DNA of 64,000 nucleotides from Tubulanus polymorphus (taxonomy: Eukaryota; Nemertea; Palaeonemertea; Tubulaniformes; Tubulanidae), in NCBI RefSeq assembly GCF_964204645.1, contig NC_134034.1, positions 3,008,072-3,072,071 of the forward strand, written 5' to 3'. Each line of letters begins with the position of its first letter. Positions within the stretch are counted from its first letter, which is position 1. Both the position numbers and the translations under genes were made by a program. Below the pieces are notes generated by a model that was not told the origin of the DNA, searched no databases, and worked only from the letters and a program-made list of their open reading frames with translations. Positions 28,200-43,700 of this stretch are shown here, piece by piece.

Positions 28200-29243
28200 T
28201 TATTTTCGTTTGGCACAACGCATAACATCCGCCGCGTTGCTACGGAAACGTCCGTTAACAACTAGATACAAAATTACGTTCACTAAAGAATCGATTTTAC
28301 TCCCGATTTCGGCGCCATATTTAAACACATCGCTCTGTACGATTCCGCGTAACCAACGAAAATCGTAGTTCAACAATGCGAACATATTCGGAAATTCGCA
28401 AAGCAAATGCGCCGTAACTATGGTGACAGTGGTAACCAGCGCCATTTTATCTTTGTTGCTGTTCGTCTGCTGCGAGCTCTTCGCCAACAATGAGCGCCGT
28501 TTCTTTTGAACGTTTATAACGCTCGAACATAAAATGGCGTTACCGATCAATAAAAGTAAGATCGGGGTGACCGTACCGAAATATACGATGAGTGGTCGGG
28601 TATATCTGCCCATAGGGAACGGCCAAATATTCCCATAACTGTAGAAAACCTTCGATTTGAAATAAAATCGACATTGTCTGTTCAATCTTATCGGATGAAT
28701 TTTATAGAGTAAATTCGGCACGGACGCGAGCACGTTGAAGCAGACGACCGCGGCGATCACGTGATTCAACGATCGTACGGTCGTCCATCGTTTGACCTTG
28801 AACGGAAACAGAACGGTAAGCACTCGTTCCAGGGTGATACAGATCGTTATCCAATTGCGTATCATATAGAACGCGTGCACCACGCCTGGCAGATATCCGT
28901 CGAGACGCGGAAGTAACAGGTTGTGGCGGATGTAGATAAATCGTCGGCCATATTGGAAATATCTGTACAGTGCACCTACGCTGAATTCGGGAACGCTTAC
29001 CAGCGAAAATAGTGCGTCAACTATTGTCAGCGCTTTCAGTAAATGATAGGTAGGCTGGAACGAGAACCGTCTGAGCACGAAATAACAGAACACGTTTAGA
29101 ATCGTAGCCACTAACGCGATAGGTGTCGCCACTAACGTGTTGATATAGAAACGCGACCACGTGATGTAATTGGGTCGACATGTTTTATTGAAATCATGAA
29201 CTAAACACTCGTCGTATAGCGGCCAAAGTCGCGAACGAGTCAT
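28200..29243 (-). CDS. Class A GPCR, peptide-receptor-like, intronless
   Basis: A single exon of 347 codons from ATG at 29243 to the stop at 28200. Seven hydrophobic helices are visible: TM1 from TLVATPIALVATILNVFCYF, TM2 from LKALTIVDALFSLV, TM3 ending with ERVLTVLFPF (ERx in place of DRY), TM4 at HVIAAVVCFNVLASV, TM5 at LIVYFGTVTPILLLLIG, TM6 with AHLLCEFPNMFALL and TM7 with SLVNVILYLVVNGRFR. TM7 has no NPxxY; N-VILY takes its place. The N-terminus has an N-glycosylation site (NKT). The C-E-F-P of TM6 recalls FMRFamide- or myosuppressin-type receptors of invertebrates, so a neuropeptide ligand is plausible, but it is an orphan receptor by sequence alone. Confidence 0.85.
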   Translation of the reverse strand: MTRSRLWPLYDECLVHDFNKTCRPNYITWSRFYINTLVATPIALVATILNVFCYFVLRRFSFQPTYHLLKALTIVDALFSLVSVPEFSVGALYRYFQYGRRFIYIRHNLLLPRLDGYLPGVVHAFYMIRNWITICITLERVLTVLFPFKVKRWTTVRSLNHVIAAVVCFNVLASVPNLLYKIHPIRLNRQCRFYFKSKVFYSYGNIWPFPMGRYTRPLIVYFGTVTPILLLLIGNAILCSSVINVQKKRRSLLAKSSQQTNSNKDKMALVTTVTIVTAHLLCEFPNMFALLNYDFRWLRGIVQSDVFKYGAEIGSKIDSLVNVILYLVVNGRFRSNAADVMRCAKRK

Positions 29244-29649
29244 CCTCGATGCTGTTTATAAGCGGCTGTCTGCTGTCTGCGTGGCTACTGGCAGTATGTC
29301 TGTCCTTGATGCTGTCGTCTGCCGTCTGTAAGCGTGGCTTCTATCACTGTGTCTGTGCTGTCCCAGTCACTGTCTGTCTGACTGCCCTAACTAGTGTTAC
29401 ACCTGACTCCGTCACCCAATCTCTGCCTACTGCCTTATAGCGTGGCTGCTGTCCTAATGGCTGTCCGCTGTCTCTCACTATCTGTCTGTGTGTCTACTAG
29501 AATCTGCTTAGAATATTCCCTTTGGCTCAACAACTTTATTTCTCGGCCATAGATTAATTAATGATGTTGGGAACAATTTTTGGGAATATGGAAGTTTCGC
29601 CGCTCAGGTTAAAAAGAAAATTAAAGGAAAGAAAAACGAAAACTGAACC

Positions 29650-29722
29650 TGCCGAAACCCGGGATCGAACCAGGGACCTTTAGATCTTCAGTCTAACGCT
29701 CTCCCAACTGAGCTATTTCGGC
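29650..29722 (-). tRNA. tRNA-Phe (GAA)
   Basis: A 73-nt minus-strand cloverleaf. Acceptor GCCGAAA pairs with TTTCGGC, the D-arm is GCTCAGTTGGGAGAGC, the anticodon loop CTGAAGA carries GAA between TTAGA and TCTAA, the T-arm is CCTGGTTCGATCCCGGG, and A is the discriminator. It matches canonical eukaryotic tRNA-Phe. No intron. Confidence 0.95.
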
Positions 29723-31560
29723 CGGTAATTATTGTCACGGCTTCACTACAATTTAAACCTCAAATCAATTCTGCATGTAGGCATACAATACCGCTCAGCT
29801 CGCTGTTTCTAAAGTAATTATTCCCGTTTGGACTATTCAAAGTTGATACCCTGTTTCTCATCCCGACCTCTTTCCTTTCGTAGACGTGACGAGGACGGGC
29901 GAATTTTTTGTTAATTAGCTTTTTTGAAATAAGAAATTGTGGAAATGGAACTCGTATATTTTCATATTTTCCAAGGACACGAGCCGGCGGGAGGTTCTTT
30001 CTTTTTAAATCCACAAATTATTCAGTGCATAATGTATATCATATGAGACAAGGGCGGAAGTTTTTCAGAGACTCGATCCATACAAGTTCAAGTGGACATC
30101 TTCATTTTGCTTGTTTTCCCGTTACAGTAACTAAAACATCTGAACTTCGAACCGAGTGACTGCATTATGAAATGGCATAATGTATAATCTCGCGTCATGC
30201 CCGATGATTTTGTGAATGGCTGGGGATGTCATCCTCATTATCGAAACTAAGAACACTAATTTTTCTCTTGATTGACTGCTTTATTAGGACACATGAGCCA
30301 AACTTATGGCTGAAGGTCGTTCTACTCGATTATAATGAATGACTCCAGTTCATCATAGAAAAATTGAAATGTTCAATAACCGACACTACTTTTACACAAT
30401 ACTGATTATCGATAGAATCGAAATGCTTAAAAAAAGATTACGGTATGTACAACGCGTCATCGGGCGCGCGTGAGGTGTTTTATATCAAAAAGAAACGACC
30501 GTAAGCAATCTGACGCGAGTTTCGGACTTGGCGAGCTTCTTTTTATTTTGGCTTTCGGGAGTGACGCGGGCCGGTTTCGCGATTTGATGAGAAACAAGGT
30601 ATCAACTTCGAAGGACCTTAATTTCTTAACAATTTCGCTAATCATTTTCATCGCCACGCCGCTGCGTCGTGATGGTGACTGTTAAGGGACCTCCACCAAC
30701 TATCGCGGTCTACAGTACGTAAGTTCCTCCAGGAAAGTTAGCGTCACTTGTCGTCGATCAAGTTCAATGTCCACAAGGGCTGAATTATTGTAGGATTTCC
30801 CTCGGATATGAGACGGTGCCATTTAGTTCGAATACTGTCTGTAGTACCCTGTGACTCAGGTTCCTCTTCGTCATTCCAACACATTAAAAGCGATCGCCAC
30901 TCGGCATCCATCCGGCAAAGTAGGCCTACTCATACAGCGATGTCAGCAGCATACGAAAGAACATGTTCTACTCTCAGGGGTACCAGAACATATCAGAAAC
31001 TAAATTAAACTAAATTGATAGACCATCCATTTAGTCCGTACGCACGATAGAGGGGAGAGGGGTCTATGAAAATGCATACAAATGCGTACAAGGGAGGGAG
31101 GGGTACGTGGCCTCCGCCTACGGTACACACCTAATAATCACACGTAATGTCCAGTAAGTTCTTGGTATATAACTTAGTCTTAAGCCAGAGTATGCAGGGC
31201 ATGTTAAGGCAAAAAAATGGTACTCGACCTCAATTTCATTCAGATTACAACGTCTGCGAATACGATCATTATTTCTAACTCTAACATCAGGTCGAATTTT
31301 CATGTTCATAAAACGCGTGGTTGAATTTTCAGATTCATAAATTACAACTCTTCTGACTGAAGATCATCATATCGTAGAAAAACGGCTGTTGCAGTTTTTC
31401 AGAACACGTCGGTCCCCACTTATCTAACCTTAGAATAATAAACTTAATCTGTTACTATCCGACGGGGGTTTTCAAAAATAATTGATAAAATTTCAAGATA
31501 TAGGTTTATTGTATTTTGGTCCGTAACAGGTGTTGTTATTCGGAGATTGCATTCTTGCGC
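29723..31560. other. Intergenic before TIMP-like gene D
   Basis: Several short frames on both strands have no splice, domain or repeat support. The last 100 bases should contain the gene D promoter; no TATA box is evident. Confidence 0.5.
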
Positions 31561-31882
31561 ATGTCTTCATAAGGAGTTACCGCGGACCGGACTCGGAGTA
31601 ACAATTCGTGGAAGCTGAACGTAAGTGCTGTTCCGGTATCAATTTCTCGGAGTTTGACATTGTAATATAACTTATTAAAAGTGTATAAAGTGAGAATCGT
31701 ATTTAGTCGATATTTTTAAATGAAGATTTCATTGGCGAACGTGAATTTTCGCAAGAATTCTATCTAGTTTTTTGTTCCGAATCGTACATCGTGGATAAGA
31801 AATGAATCTGACTCTTTTTCTTGATTAGAATTCGGTTTTATTACCATTTCAGTAAAACAGTTTTTGTTCGATTCGAGTCAAG

Positions 31883-34800
31883 ATGAAATTCGTGTTTTGC
31901 TTGGTTTTATGCGTGACGGCGCTGGCGGTATCTGAAGCGTGTTCGTGCGACCCGACGGTAGATGTAAGCGACTACAGTCGTTATGACTTTGGTTAGTTTG
32001 TGTAGTTAGAGGTCGAACGGTGAATCAATTGATATCTATGCCTTTTAGAATAATTTGGAGGGCAAGATAAGAAATAAGATGGCAAGCTGATGTAGATATT
32101 ACAAATATTTAATAAATTTCCATTTTATACAGAAATTTTCAAACGGGCGTGAACAGGAAAGAACGAAATTAGAAATAATTTCTTTTTCTAATTTCGACAT
32201 AGAAAAAAAGACAAGAGTAAAAATTGTATTTTGCATTGGATTCAAGTGATAAGAGGGATTTAAAAAAAGTTACTTTTGAATAGAAAAAAGAACGAATTTA
32301 AAAAAAAATCTAATTTTTCAAATTGTTGATTTTTGCAGAATTCCGCGAGGCAGACCTTAATCGATCATGTTCTTATGATCCTCACTTATCTTTTATTGAT
32401 AATAATTTTGTGTTTTCCCGTATTTTAATCCAATGCACGCTTTTCTAGGATCGGACTAGCTAACTACTGGTACTAACCTAGCCATAACAATAGAGGTCTT
32501 CGAGACAACGAAAGAATTTTTTTTCAAGGGATTTTAAGTTGATTCTTAGAGACAAACCAATTGACCAATTGACTAACCTGAGGAGGGGAAAATGTAACTC
32601 TCGAAAACGTTTGCTTTAATATATATATATACTCATTAGAAAATGAGATTTTTACTGTTTTTGCTTCTATGGATTTTCACCGAACCAATTCCGAATATTC
32701 CGACACTGATTTCTTGGACTATATTTAAACTATTTTAAATGTACCTCCATTCGTTCTAGGTATATCATAATAATTAGAACAGCTTCTATCCTGTATCGAC
32801 TTGATATATTCCAGTGGTGCGAGCTCGGGTGAAGAGGGAACGCGTTAAGAACGGAATGCGTAAATATGTAGTGAAAATAAAGGAAATATTCGAACAAGTA
32901 GGTAACAAAACAAGAGCTTTACGCATTTCTGTGTTTAGTATCCGTAGATAGGTCCAGTGCTGAATTCTTCGTGAAATATCTTGAATGCATTCCCAAAGCC
33001 ATAATCATGTACGCCATGTGACGCAGGCCTCGATTTTCATGAGGGTGGAACTTTTTGTTGAAAGCGGAACTGTTTGTAAGGTGCTCAAACCAAGTCGGGT
33101 CCTGGGAGTACCCGCGCAGGAAACTATCTAAAATCAGATGCAAGAGCATTATCACAACTTCTAGCATATTTGGGATGAACATTTTGGTGTTTTTTTTTCC
33201 TACAATTTTGCCTCAAGTATAAGTTTCGCAGCATGCCCATATTTTGAACGAAAACGAATGACTAACTGTTACCATAGCGCGAATCTTTTGAAATCGATGC
33301 TCAACATTTTCTTAAGACTGGCATCTGGGTGGAACTTCGTCCATGGGCGGGGAGGGGGGTTCGTTCGGACTCCCGAGTCCCCCTCCCCTAATAAGGGCCT
33401 GTGTGGCTATCTGTTAAGAGTCGAAACGTTGCTCTAAACATGGTTGATACTCTCTCATTTCTTCGAGAACTTTCCGTCTTTTGCTTAGATAATTGCGGGA
33501 TTTATTACGTACGTTCCAAATGGGTTCTTTCATCCAATGACTCATCGCCGATGACAATATATACCGACACGCGTCATTCATAGATTTTAGCATCATTTAT
33601 GCTATTTGCTGATTGCTCTAACAATTCACAAACCTTTTTCGATTTCTTCACGCGTCCCTCCATCTAAGTATTTTTGTATTTCTATAATTAGGCGTATTAC
33701 AATTCAAAATGTTAAATGGATCTACATTATCGATTATTATAATTATCATTTTAACATATTCGTAAATGGAAAACGTATATCATTTGCAGCCCCCAAATAT
33801 GGTCACGTACGGGGGTGGCGGTAACAAGTTGAATATCTATACTAATTCAGAATCGAGTCTATGCGGAATTCGCCTAACAGTAGGCAGCCTGTATGTGCTC
33901 GGCGGTAAGTACCATGAAAGTCATCTACGCTCTTCTATTGTTAGTCAGGTATCGGCACTGTTACTGCGGCAAGCGAGGATTCCGTGCCGGTTATTGAAGA
34001 TTCATTTCTATTTCCATTCGTCGGTTTGAAATACTTGGTTGCACGATGTGCGAGTGTGATGACGCGCTGTGATGCGTCCGGATGATACGGCCGAGACTGC
34101 TTCCAGTCTCTCCGCGTAACCCGATTCGATACCGGCACCGCTACTGTGGCAATCGAGTATCCGCCAGGTTCGCTAGTGGTTACTCGGTCACCGCGCTTCA
34201 ATTTCTTCTACATTTCATTTAAATTCGAATCAACTTTTCTTCGGCAAATCTTTTTTTAGTAAAACTATACTATAAAATCAGCGGGCGATGCCAATTTGAA
34301 TTTGAAACAGATACATTTGGTGACTTGTTTCACAAAATTTCCGTTTGGGAGCCTAAAAATCAAGTTCTAAGTCCATTGAAAATGAACTAATTTTCGCTAT
34401 CGACAACTGAGTTGCATTGTTGCGCCATCTGGTTTGTGCCGGTACCCCATCATTTTGTCAATTTTATTTCCTTATGTCTGTAAGTCTGTTATAACGTTCA
34501 ATAATGTGACATTTTTCCATGAAGAATTTCAATTTCAAAATTTCCAGGTTTATTAGTCGACTCTTTGGGACACCAGATGGCACAACGATACACTCAGTAA
34601 GGTTATCTTAAGTTTTAGTTTAGGGGACTAAAGAATTCGGAAATGAACTTGGAATTGATTGTATCGTAGTGCCATCTGGGGCCGGTATTTCAAAAGTTGT
34701 TTAGCGTTAACCAATGGGGATAGCTGACATCGCCGGTTGCCTTTTAACCAACTGTTGATCAACTGACCCTTGGCGCGTAAGCTTGTGGTGTCGATACCGC

Positions 34801-34914
34801 GTTAAAGATTGCTTTAAAAATAAGCGACGTTTTTTGTGATTTATAGGAAGTTATGATGCAACGAGCAGCAGAGCGAACATAGGCTCGTGTCAATATTATA
34901 CCCAAGTAAGTTAA
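31883..34914 (+). CDS. TIMP-like inhibitor with CSC N-terminus, gene D
   Basis: Coding exons are 31883-31991, 32815-32897, 33790-33904 and 34847-34914, with phases 1, 0, 1 as in copies A-C, giving 124 residues. A 5' UTR intron runs from the donor GTAAGT at 31621 to the acceptor at 31852. The signal peptide MKFVFCLVLCVTALAVSEA should be cut before CSCDP, giving the Cys-X-Cys amino terminus that chelates metalloprotease zinc in TIMPs. VVRARVKRERV, KYVVKIKEIFEQ, SSLCGIRLTVGSLYVLGG and IGSCQYYTQ follow the N-TIMP fold, with Cys70 and Cys99 equivalents. Cys13 (here Ser) and Cys124 are absent; the frame stops soon after IGSC. The last exon could also end at a GTAAGT donor at 34906, but no good downstream exon was found. 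It is an older paralogue of A/B/C. Confidence 0.75.
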
Positions 34915-37403
34915 TCGATAATTCCCAAGGGAGCCGATTGAAGAAAAGAAAATGCAGTTACAATGACCGCGGTATCTATTACAAAGAATTGCCTGTCATC
35001 TGAATAGTTAATAAGATATAGTGATATATCCATAAGTCGTTTTCTATTTTGTATTTCTGTGGGATTTTCGTCAAATCGTGTTGGTTTTCACGCCGGTAAA
35101 TCAGAACTTCAAAACTCGGGTTAAAACGCGTCGCTGTTCGTCACAATTATCGACTTCAAATCGATCGGGTCAATACGCGCTACATATCTCTTTAAGCGAA
35201 GGAAAAGCCGACAAAATCTCCAGGATCTTCCGGGATCTGTGCAGCTGGGGTGCAGTACGGCATAGTATTAACTAAAGGTAAATTGCGCGCGCACCGTCTG
35301 CGTGTTGAGTCTCGTTCTCGATCGTTTATCGATCCAACGCGATCAAGTCGCGACGCGTTTTAAAACCGATACATCTATGTGCGGTACAGGCGTTTCATTC
35401 CTTTCCTAGACGCCGATCATTTCCCGTTTCGCAAACATAAAAGAAGCGGAATACGAACAAACTTTAACGATGTCAGGCTAATGGTGAGCTGTTCCGCGTA
35501 TAAGTAGAAATTACGTTCGTCGACCACAGGTCCGTGGAAGTTATTGAAAAGGAGACGGTCGTCTTTGAACACGTATCAGAATTTTGCTCCGTGAAATCAT
35601 GGCCTTCTAAAACCTCTTGTAGTTTTGAAAAAAAAACCCTGCGCAATCGTAAGAACGCAATTAAGAGTTTTGACGTTTGGACCGAAATACTTGCTCCGTT
35701 TTAAAAAAGACTTCGTACGTCACACTTTTCTTTATTTCGCGTTTTCGTCGATTCACTTCTCAGTGGTTTTCTAGACATTGGTGTCTGGTTTACACAGTTT
35801 TTTTCCTGTGCTTTTAAACATCGGTCGAATATCGATGGTGAATTCACTGATCGGTTGTCACGTCTACGAATATTTGTTGAATTCCCTGGCTGCTTGCAGT
35901 TCCTGATAGTAGCCATATCTGTAGAACGCGCGGCAATTGTGCTCTTCCCGTTCACAATTCAATTCAATTCAATTTAATCTTTATTGCACCTTAATATATT
36001 AATGACATTAATGGCTTTTCACAATGAAGAGGAGAACAAGAATCAAGTGTCAAAAAGGAGAGTACATGTATAGTATATATATATATATCGGAAGATGAAA
36101 GAACCAGATAAAATTTGTAGCAGTCTCTATACAAATATGATAAGAAGATAAGCAGATACACTATAGTTTTTCGATACTATGCCGACTATGATCCGACAGT
36201 CCGAGACTGTTCATATGATTACATCCCGTTTGACATGTACACCGATATTCGCCCGAAGCGCCGTTTATATTATTTTCGGTATCGATACATTGGTCTTCCC
36301 CGGGGTACTTAGCAAGCAGTAATAACGGATTTTTCTGACGATTTGGATGTTACTGTGAGATATTTTAAATATTTCTTTTTTTCAAATACAAGTCTATATT
36401 ATAGAAAAATAGAAATACGACATAGAATTGACGAATTTCCCACTTAGGTCTCGAAAGACATTATGAGTGAGCTCTATTACAAAAGACGGCGTAAATATAG
36501 TTTTCTGCAATAATTGGTTGTAATAATACGTAATATTTGTATTCTGCACGATAATCACCACCCGCGTTTTAATTCTGCCTTCATCGGTGATAATCGTATC
36601 AAATTCTGTTATAATTATCCAGTTATTAAGAAGTTCAGAGATGGTTTCGACTGAAACAGAAAACTACGAAATCGAAACGTACGACAAGCAGTAACGCTTG
36701 TTTCAGTTTCACCCGCATTAGCGCAATGTTCGCATAACCAAACGCTGTTGCTGCGTTCGTACATACCTCGGAGCAAAGACTTTTTCTTTTAGCAATATAA
36801 GGCTAAAAAGAAATTGATACCTTGTTTCTCCGCTCTGCTGAGCTTAAATGTTGACCCGGCCGGCCGCCTATCTACCCTATACATTACTTTTTTTAAAATC
36901 GTGATCAATTTTACCATAACAGACTCGGCCGCTATAGAAATGAACTGTTTATAAATTTTATCATATTTTACAAAAATGACCAGGCCGCTGCGGAGAAACA
37001 AGGTGTCATTTTTGTTTAGCCTAATCAGTCGTTTTGTGTAACCATTCGATTCAATTTCTACATCTTGGGACGTTGAATTCGCGGTTTTATTCCGTACACG
37101 AATCCGCAGTAGAAATTCAGTCAAATGAGTTGTTAATCGTTCACTCTGGTATCTGTTGCGGTATTTACTTATCATCAGTATAAGGCCATTTCTCTGACAC
37201 GCCACATTAGGGTATAATTAGGGTAAAAACCTCAAAATTGGAAATCGACCAAGAAAATGATTTATGAAAAATGTAAACAAAAGTTGGGCTACAGTGATAA
37301 CTGAATTGGTTCCTTGAATATTTTCTACATGCATTTCTCGGTGATCTTAAACATCCATCCGGCGACTTGAGTCGGTCGATGATATCGGAATTCGTTTTGC
37401 ACA
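34249..37403. repeat. Segmental duplication, left part of unit at TIMP-D
   Basis: Homologous to 11886-15353. It begins in TIMP-D intron 3 and covers exon 4, its 3' flank and the unidentified minus-strand frames. Relative to 11886-15353 it lacks the 327-bp element (empty site 35912-35921). Confidence 0.9.
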
Positions 37404-37537
37404 CGTGTTACAAACTGTCGGTCAAATACTAAGTTGCGACATATGCTGGGATTCAGTTGTCTGAGCCTCTTCAATTTCTCGATTATGACGTTGTCGTGGC
37501 CGTTGTTTAGATAAAGCGTGGTCGACGCTATCGCCAC
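36789..37537 (-). CDS. Unidentified minus-strand reading frames, copy 2
   Basis: Second copy of the frames at 14847-15487, with the same possible exon borders. Here the downstream stretch runs further, adding KKVMYRVDRRPAGSTFKL and more, because the copy-1 stop is absent. Changes between copies (ELNG to ESNG, LTRL to LIRL) do not show a clear coding bias. No family is recognised and start and splicing are unresolved. Confidence 0.25.
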
Positions 37538-37650
37538 AGTCGAGAATTAGTTGTGACACATGTTTTCAATTGTCAAAACCTATTGACGACTCTCTAAATC
37601 TTTGCAATGGTCGATGATGCTCGAGTTGTCGTTGGGTAAATAAATTCGTG

Positions 37651-37712
37651 TATAAAATGGCCAACGCGGCCACCATCTGAAACAGTGTTCATTCTCTACG
37701 GTTAGAAGCGGT
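37651..37712 (+). promoter_or_regulatory. TATA promoter of TIMP-like gene C
   Basis: TATAAAA at 37651-37657. The first of the two tandem donors is GTTAGA instead of GTAAGA; the second, GTAAGT, is unchanged. Confidence 0.5.
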
Positions 37713-37809
37713 AAGTGCTCCATAACATTATGGTTGGTTTTCTTTCTTGTCTAAACACGGCGCGGTTTTCGCAGCTCGGCGTTAAAGTTAGCAGAATATG
37801 TACTGGTTA

Positions 37810-38221
37810 CGGAAGCGATAAGGGGCCTCGAGATGTCGCGTTCAAACTTGACAAGTCGTCATATTTATGTCGACATACCGCGATATATCGCGTCAAGTCG
37901 ACATGAATATGTCGATATATCGTGACGTTTTGACGACATATTTCGTTCTCTCGACCACTTTCCACGCGGCAAGTCGACATATTCACGACGACTTGAAACT
38001 CAGTCGTCATTTCACTGGTGTCCTCATCTTCCATTTAGACGTGTCTTCAAATGACGGCTTGTCCCGTGGAAAATGGGCGAAAAAGCGAAATTTGTCGTGA
38101 AAACGTCACGATATGTCGACATATTCATGTCGACTTGACGCGATATATCGCGATATATCGACATAAATATGACGACTTGTCGAGTTTGAACGCGACATCT
38201 CGAGGCCCCTTATCGCTTCCG
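37810..38221. mobile_element. 412-bp fold-back element, copy C (most symmetrical)
   Basis: Same element as 410-821. Here the two ends are exact inverses, CGGAAGCGATAAGGGGCCTC and its complement, and TA flanks both sides (37808-37809 and 38222-38223). Copies A and B have changed end bases, so C is nearest the original state. Confidence 0.75.
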
Positions 38222-38752
38222 TATAAACGTATTCTCGATCTCTCGAACGGGTTCCTGGTTTGCGTACGATTTTCGTAACGAGTAGGCGAGATGTCTACCG
38301 TTACAATGATGTAGTTTATTCTTTATCATCATCAAAGTGTGTGTACTACAGTGTGTTACATTAATGTGTCCTTCACATTCAGGCGTGACCAACCGTAATC
38401 TATGAAAAGTATAAATTCTTCGCTTTTTGAATTTTTGAAATGAATAAATAAATTAATTCATTTTTATACGTTAATACCTAGTTTTCGTTAGGGGTTCCGT
38501 GTGAACTGTGCGCGTTGTGCACAACGTCATCAATATTGGCGTTTCAAAATATAAAAACGATATTTGGACGTCTATTTTGTAATCAAACATAATAGACTCC
38601 GATTTTCTATTCAATAAATTTCTTATTTATGATTTTATCGTTTTCTAGTTTAGTTCTAATCGTGGAGAGAATGAATTTCCCTTTTTTTATGCTGAATTCG
38701 AATTCGGTTTTATTACCATTTCAGGAAAACAGTTGTCGCTCGAGAAGTCAAT

Positions 38753-40939
<2,187 letters not shown>

Positions 40940-42026
40940 GGGCTGATTAAGGAGAATTCGTCGAAGGGGTTGGACTACCAAATTGGAATTGGCATTCAAT
41001 TTGAAGTGGGCAGATTTGGCAACGCGAGAGCTTCACACGCGAAACTTTAGTAGCCGCGATCATACGAGCGTTTTTGGCCTGGAACAACTGTTCTCACGGG
41101 TGCCCAATGGGCCCAAGCCTGTTTGGTACGACCAAAAACGTCGGACCAGGCCCGAGCCAAATTCTAGCACGGGACATGATTGCGTCTCAATCGCAACTGG
41201 TTCCGGAGATGACTTACTTCGCTTTGTTTGGGCCAAATTTGACTCGGGTCCGATCAGCGACAATTCGGCACGGGCCAGATCGTTCCTTGTGATCGCGGCT
41301 ATTGGTGGGTTTCATAGGGGTGGACTATTCCACCCGGTCCAGCCCCTAAATCCACCCTTGACAACTAAAAACCTTAGTAATCTCGTACATAAGAATGTCT
41401 GATATCTATGAATAGCTAATAAGATATAGCGATATATCAATAAGTCGTTTGTTGTTTTGAAATTTTGTGGGATTTTCGTCAAATCGTGATGGTTTTCAAA
41501 CCCCGTAATCAGAAACGCGGTCGATGCGTCGCTGTACATCACACTTACTAATATCAAATCGATCGGAAAGAATAAAGCCTGATCGGGCAGTGGTCTGTGG
41601 CTGATAGCAGAAGGACACGCCCATCCACTGTTCACGCCTACGGGTATCGATTTTCTCATCGAACAAGGTCAAGGTCGGAACCAGTGTCTCTCCCTGGTGT
41701 TTCCGCGTTGGTCATTTGTTTTTCTATCGCAGACGATCCTGTTAATACTGCTACACAAACCTGTCGCAGGTATTATGTCAGATACGGGCTGGAAAAAACT
41801 GGGAACTTGGCACTCGCTCGGAAACTATACGAACTACGAACCATCAATAAAATCAATACATCAATACGTTCATTTCTAATACCGACTAACAATCATTTTT
41901 TATTTGCATTTTCAAACAAATGTTAATAATTTGACACAAACTTTAATCGTATATAGAACCAGGAAACCCGACACCTATCTCAGGACCATATACATCTTCA
42001 AATCTTAAGTGTAAAATACCCGTCAT

Positions 42027-42978
42027 TCATGCGGAATCATCCACAGATTCAGCGGGATTATCCACAGATTCAGCGGGATTATCCGCATTATCAGCGGAAT
42101 TATCCACAGATTCAGCGGGATTATCCACAGCATCCGTTGCAGTGGTAACTGGTCCTTTCGAGAGCCGTTTCAATGCCATTTTGAAAGCTTTTACATTTTT
42201 TACAAGATCTTTTACATTACTTCTTACGAAATTGATTATCAGCGATTTGCCTCGTTTTGATTTGAGGATTTTTGGTAAGGGGCGAGGTAGACGTGAATCC
42301 GGTGATCGTAAAACTTCCAAGATCTTGCTCTTGGTGATAGTATCGCAATCTACTTTCATCAGTGGTGATACGGCGTTGCCGTATAACTTACGAGCATGAG
42401 TTAACGCCTGCAAAATAAAAACAAAAACACGATTGAAAATGCTATTTCTAGGTAAACACTTCACGTACAACTGTAAATCACGATTACAAGAATACTAGAG
42501 GTATTTCCGGTGATTTGTCTTTCCAAGAGGATAGATACGTAGATAGAATGGGTAGACAGACAGACAGAAAGATAGACAGAGAGACGACAGACATACGACA
42601 GACGGACAGACAGATCAGATAGAAAAGACAGGCAGCCTGTCAGGCAGATAGATAGATAGACATGCATGCAGACATACAGATAAGACAGGCAGCCAGACTG
42701 ACGACAGACAGATAGGCAGATAGACAGACAGACAGATAGACAGATAGACATATCGACAGACAGATGACAGACAGATAGATGGATTTAACGAACTACACGT
42801 GGTATGATTGAACAAACGCTTTTAACGAGACGCGCTTGTCCTAATTTACCTTGCGACATAGAGGCTTCAATTCTTTACTTTTACTTTTATTTCTACTTCT
42901 TGCCTTCGCCGGATCAATGGCATCGGTTGAAACCAAGAAAACAGCCATAAAAACCACCAACAAACTGATCAAATTCAT
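42027..42978 (-). CDS. Small secreted protein with acidic heptad tail, copy 2
   Basis: Exon 1 is 42978-42850 (43 codons, donor AAG|GTAAAT, closer to consensus than copy 1). Exon 2 is 42407-42027 (acceptor TTTTGCAG, phase 0). The product has 169 residues. The signal peptide and basic body are nearly identical to copy 1 (THARK for SDARK, RLSKGP for QLSKKP). The C-terminal tail has five heptads against eight, and some carry Pro (VDNPAES). Both copies are open, so both may be expressed. The family is unknown. The same intronic GACA/GATA run separates the exons (42527-42780). Confidence 0.65.
42527..42780. repeat. GACA/GATA microsatellite, copy 2
   Basis: Intronic degenerate AGAC/AGAT run, homologous to 5905-6162. 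Confidence 0.85.
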
Positions 42979-43114
42979 GTTTTCTCCGGTAAACTGCAAG
43001 TAGATCATAAGAGAATAGAGATTTGTCAAATGGATTTTTCCAAAGTTGATTCTACATATTAATCTACTAGATTTTTTCGATAAGAACGCCCAATAGATTA
43101 GTTCCTGGTTGCTA

Positions 43115-43700
43115 GAAAAAGAATGGCTCCCGGTAGCACCAGAACTAGATACTGGCTCCCAGCAGCACCAGAACTAGAGACTGGCTCCCTGCCGTACCAG
43201 CACCGAGAGACTGGTTCCCTGCCGCACCAGAACTAGACACTGGCTCCCAGCAGCACCAGAACTAGAGACTGGCTCCCTGTCGCACCAGAACTAGAGACTG
43301 GCTCCCTGCCGCACCAGAACTAGAGACTAGCTCCCAGCAGCACCAGAACAAGAGACTGGTTCCCTGCCGCACCAGAACTAGAGACTGGCTCCCAGCAGCA
43401 CCAGAACTAGAGACTGGCTCCCTGCCGTACCAGCACTAGAGACTGGCTCTCTGCCGCACCAGAACTAGAGACTGGCTCCCTGCCACACCAGAACTAGAGA
43501 CTGGCTCCCAGTCGCACCAGAACTAGAAATTGGCGCCCTGCCGCACCAGAACTAGATACTGGCTCCCAGCAGCACCAGAACTAGAGTCTGGCTCCCTGCC
43601 GCACCAGAACTAGAGACTGTATCTCTGCCGCACCAGAACTAGATACTGGCTCCCTGCCGCACCAGAACTAGAGACTACTCCCTGCCGCACCAGAACTAGA
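43115..43700. repeat. ~29-bp minisatellite (copy 2, expanded)
   Basis: Roughly twenty units of the CTGGCTCCCTGCCGCACCAG-AACTAGAGA type, against about eleven at 6510-6848. Confidence 0.9.
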
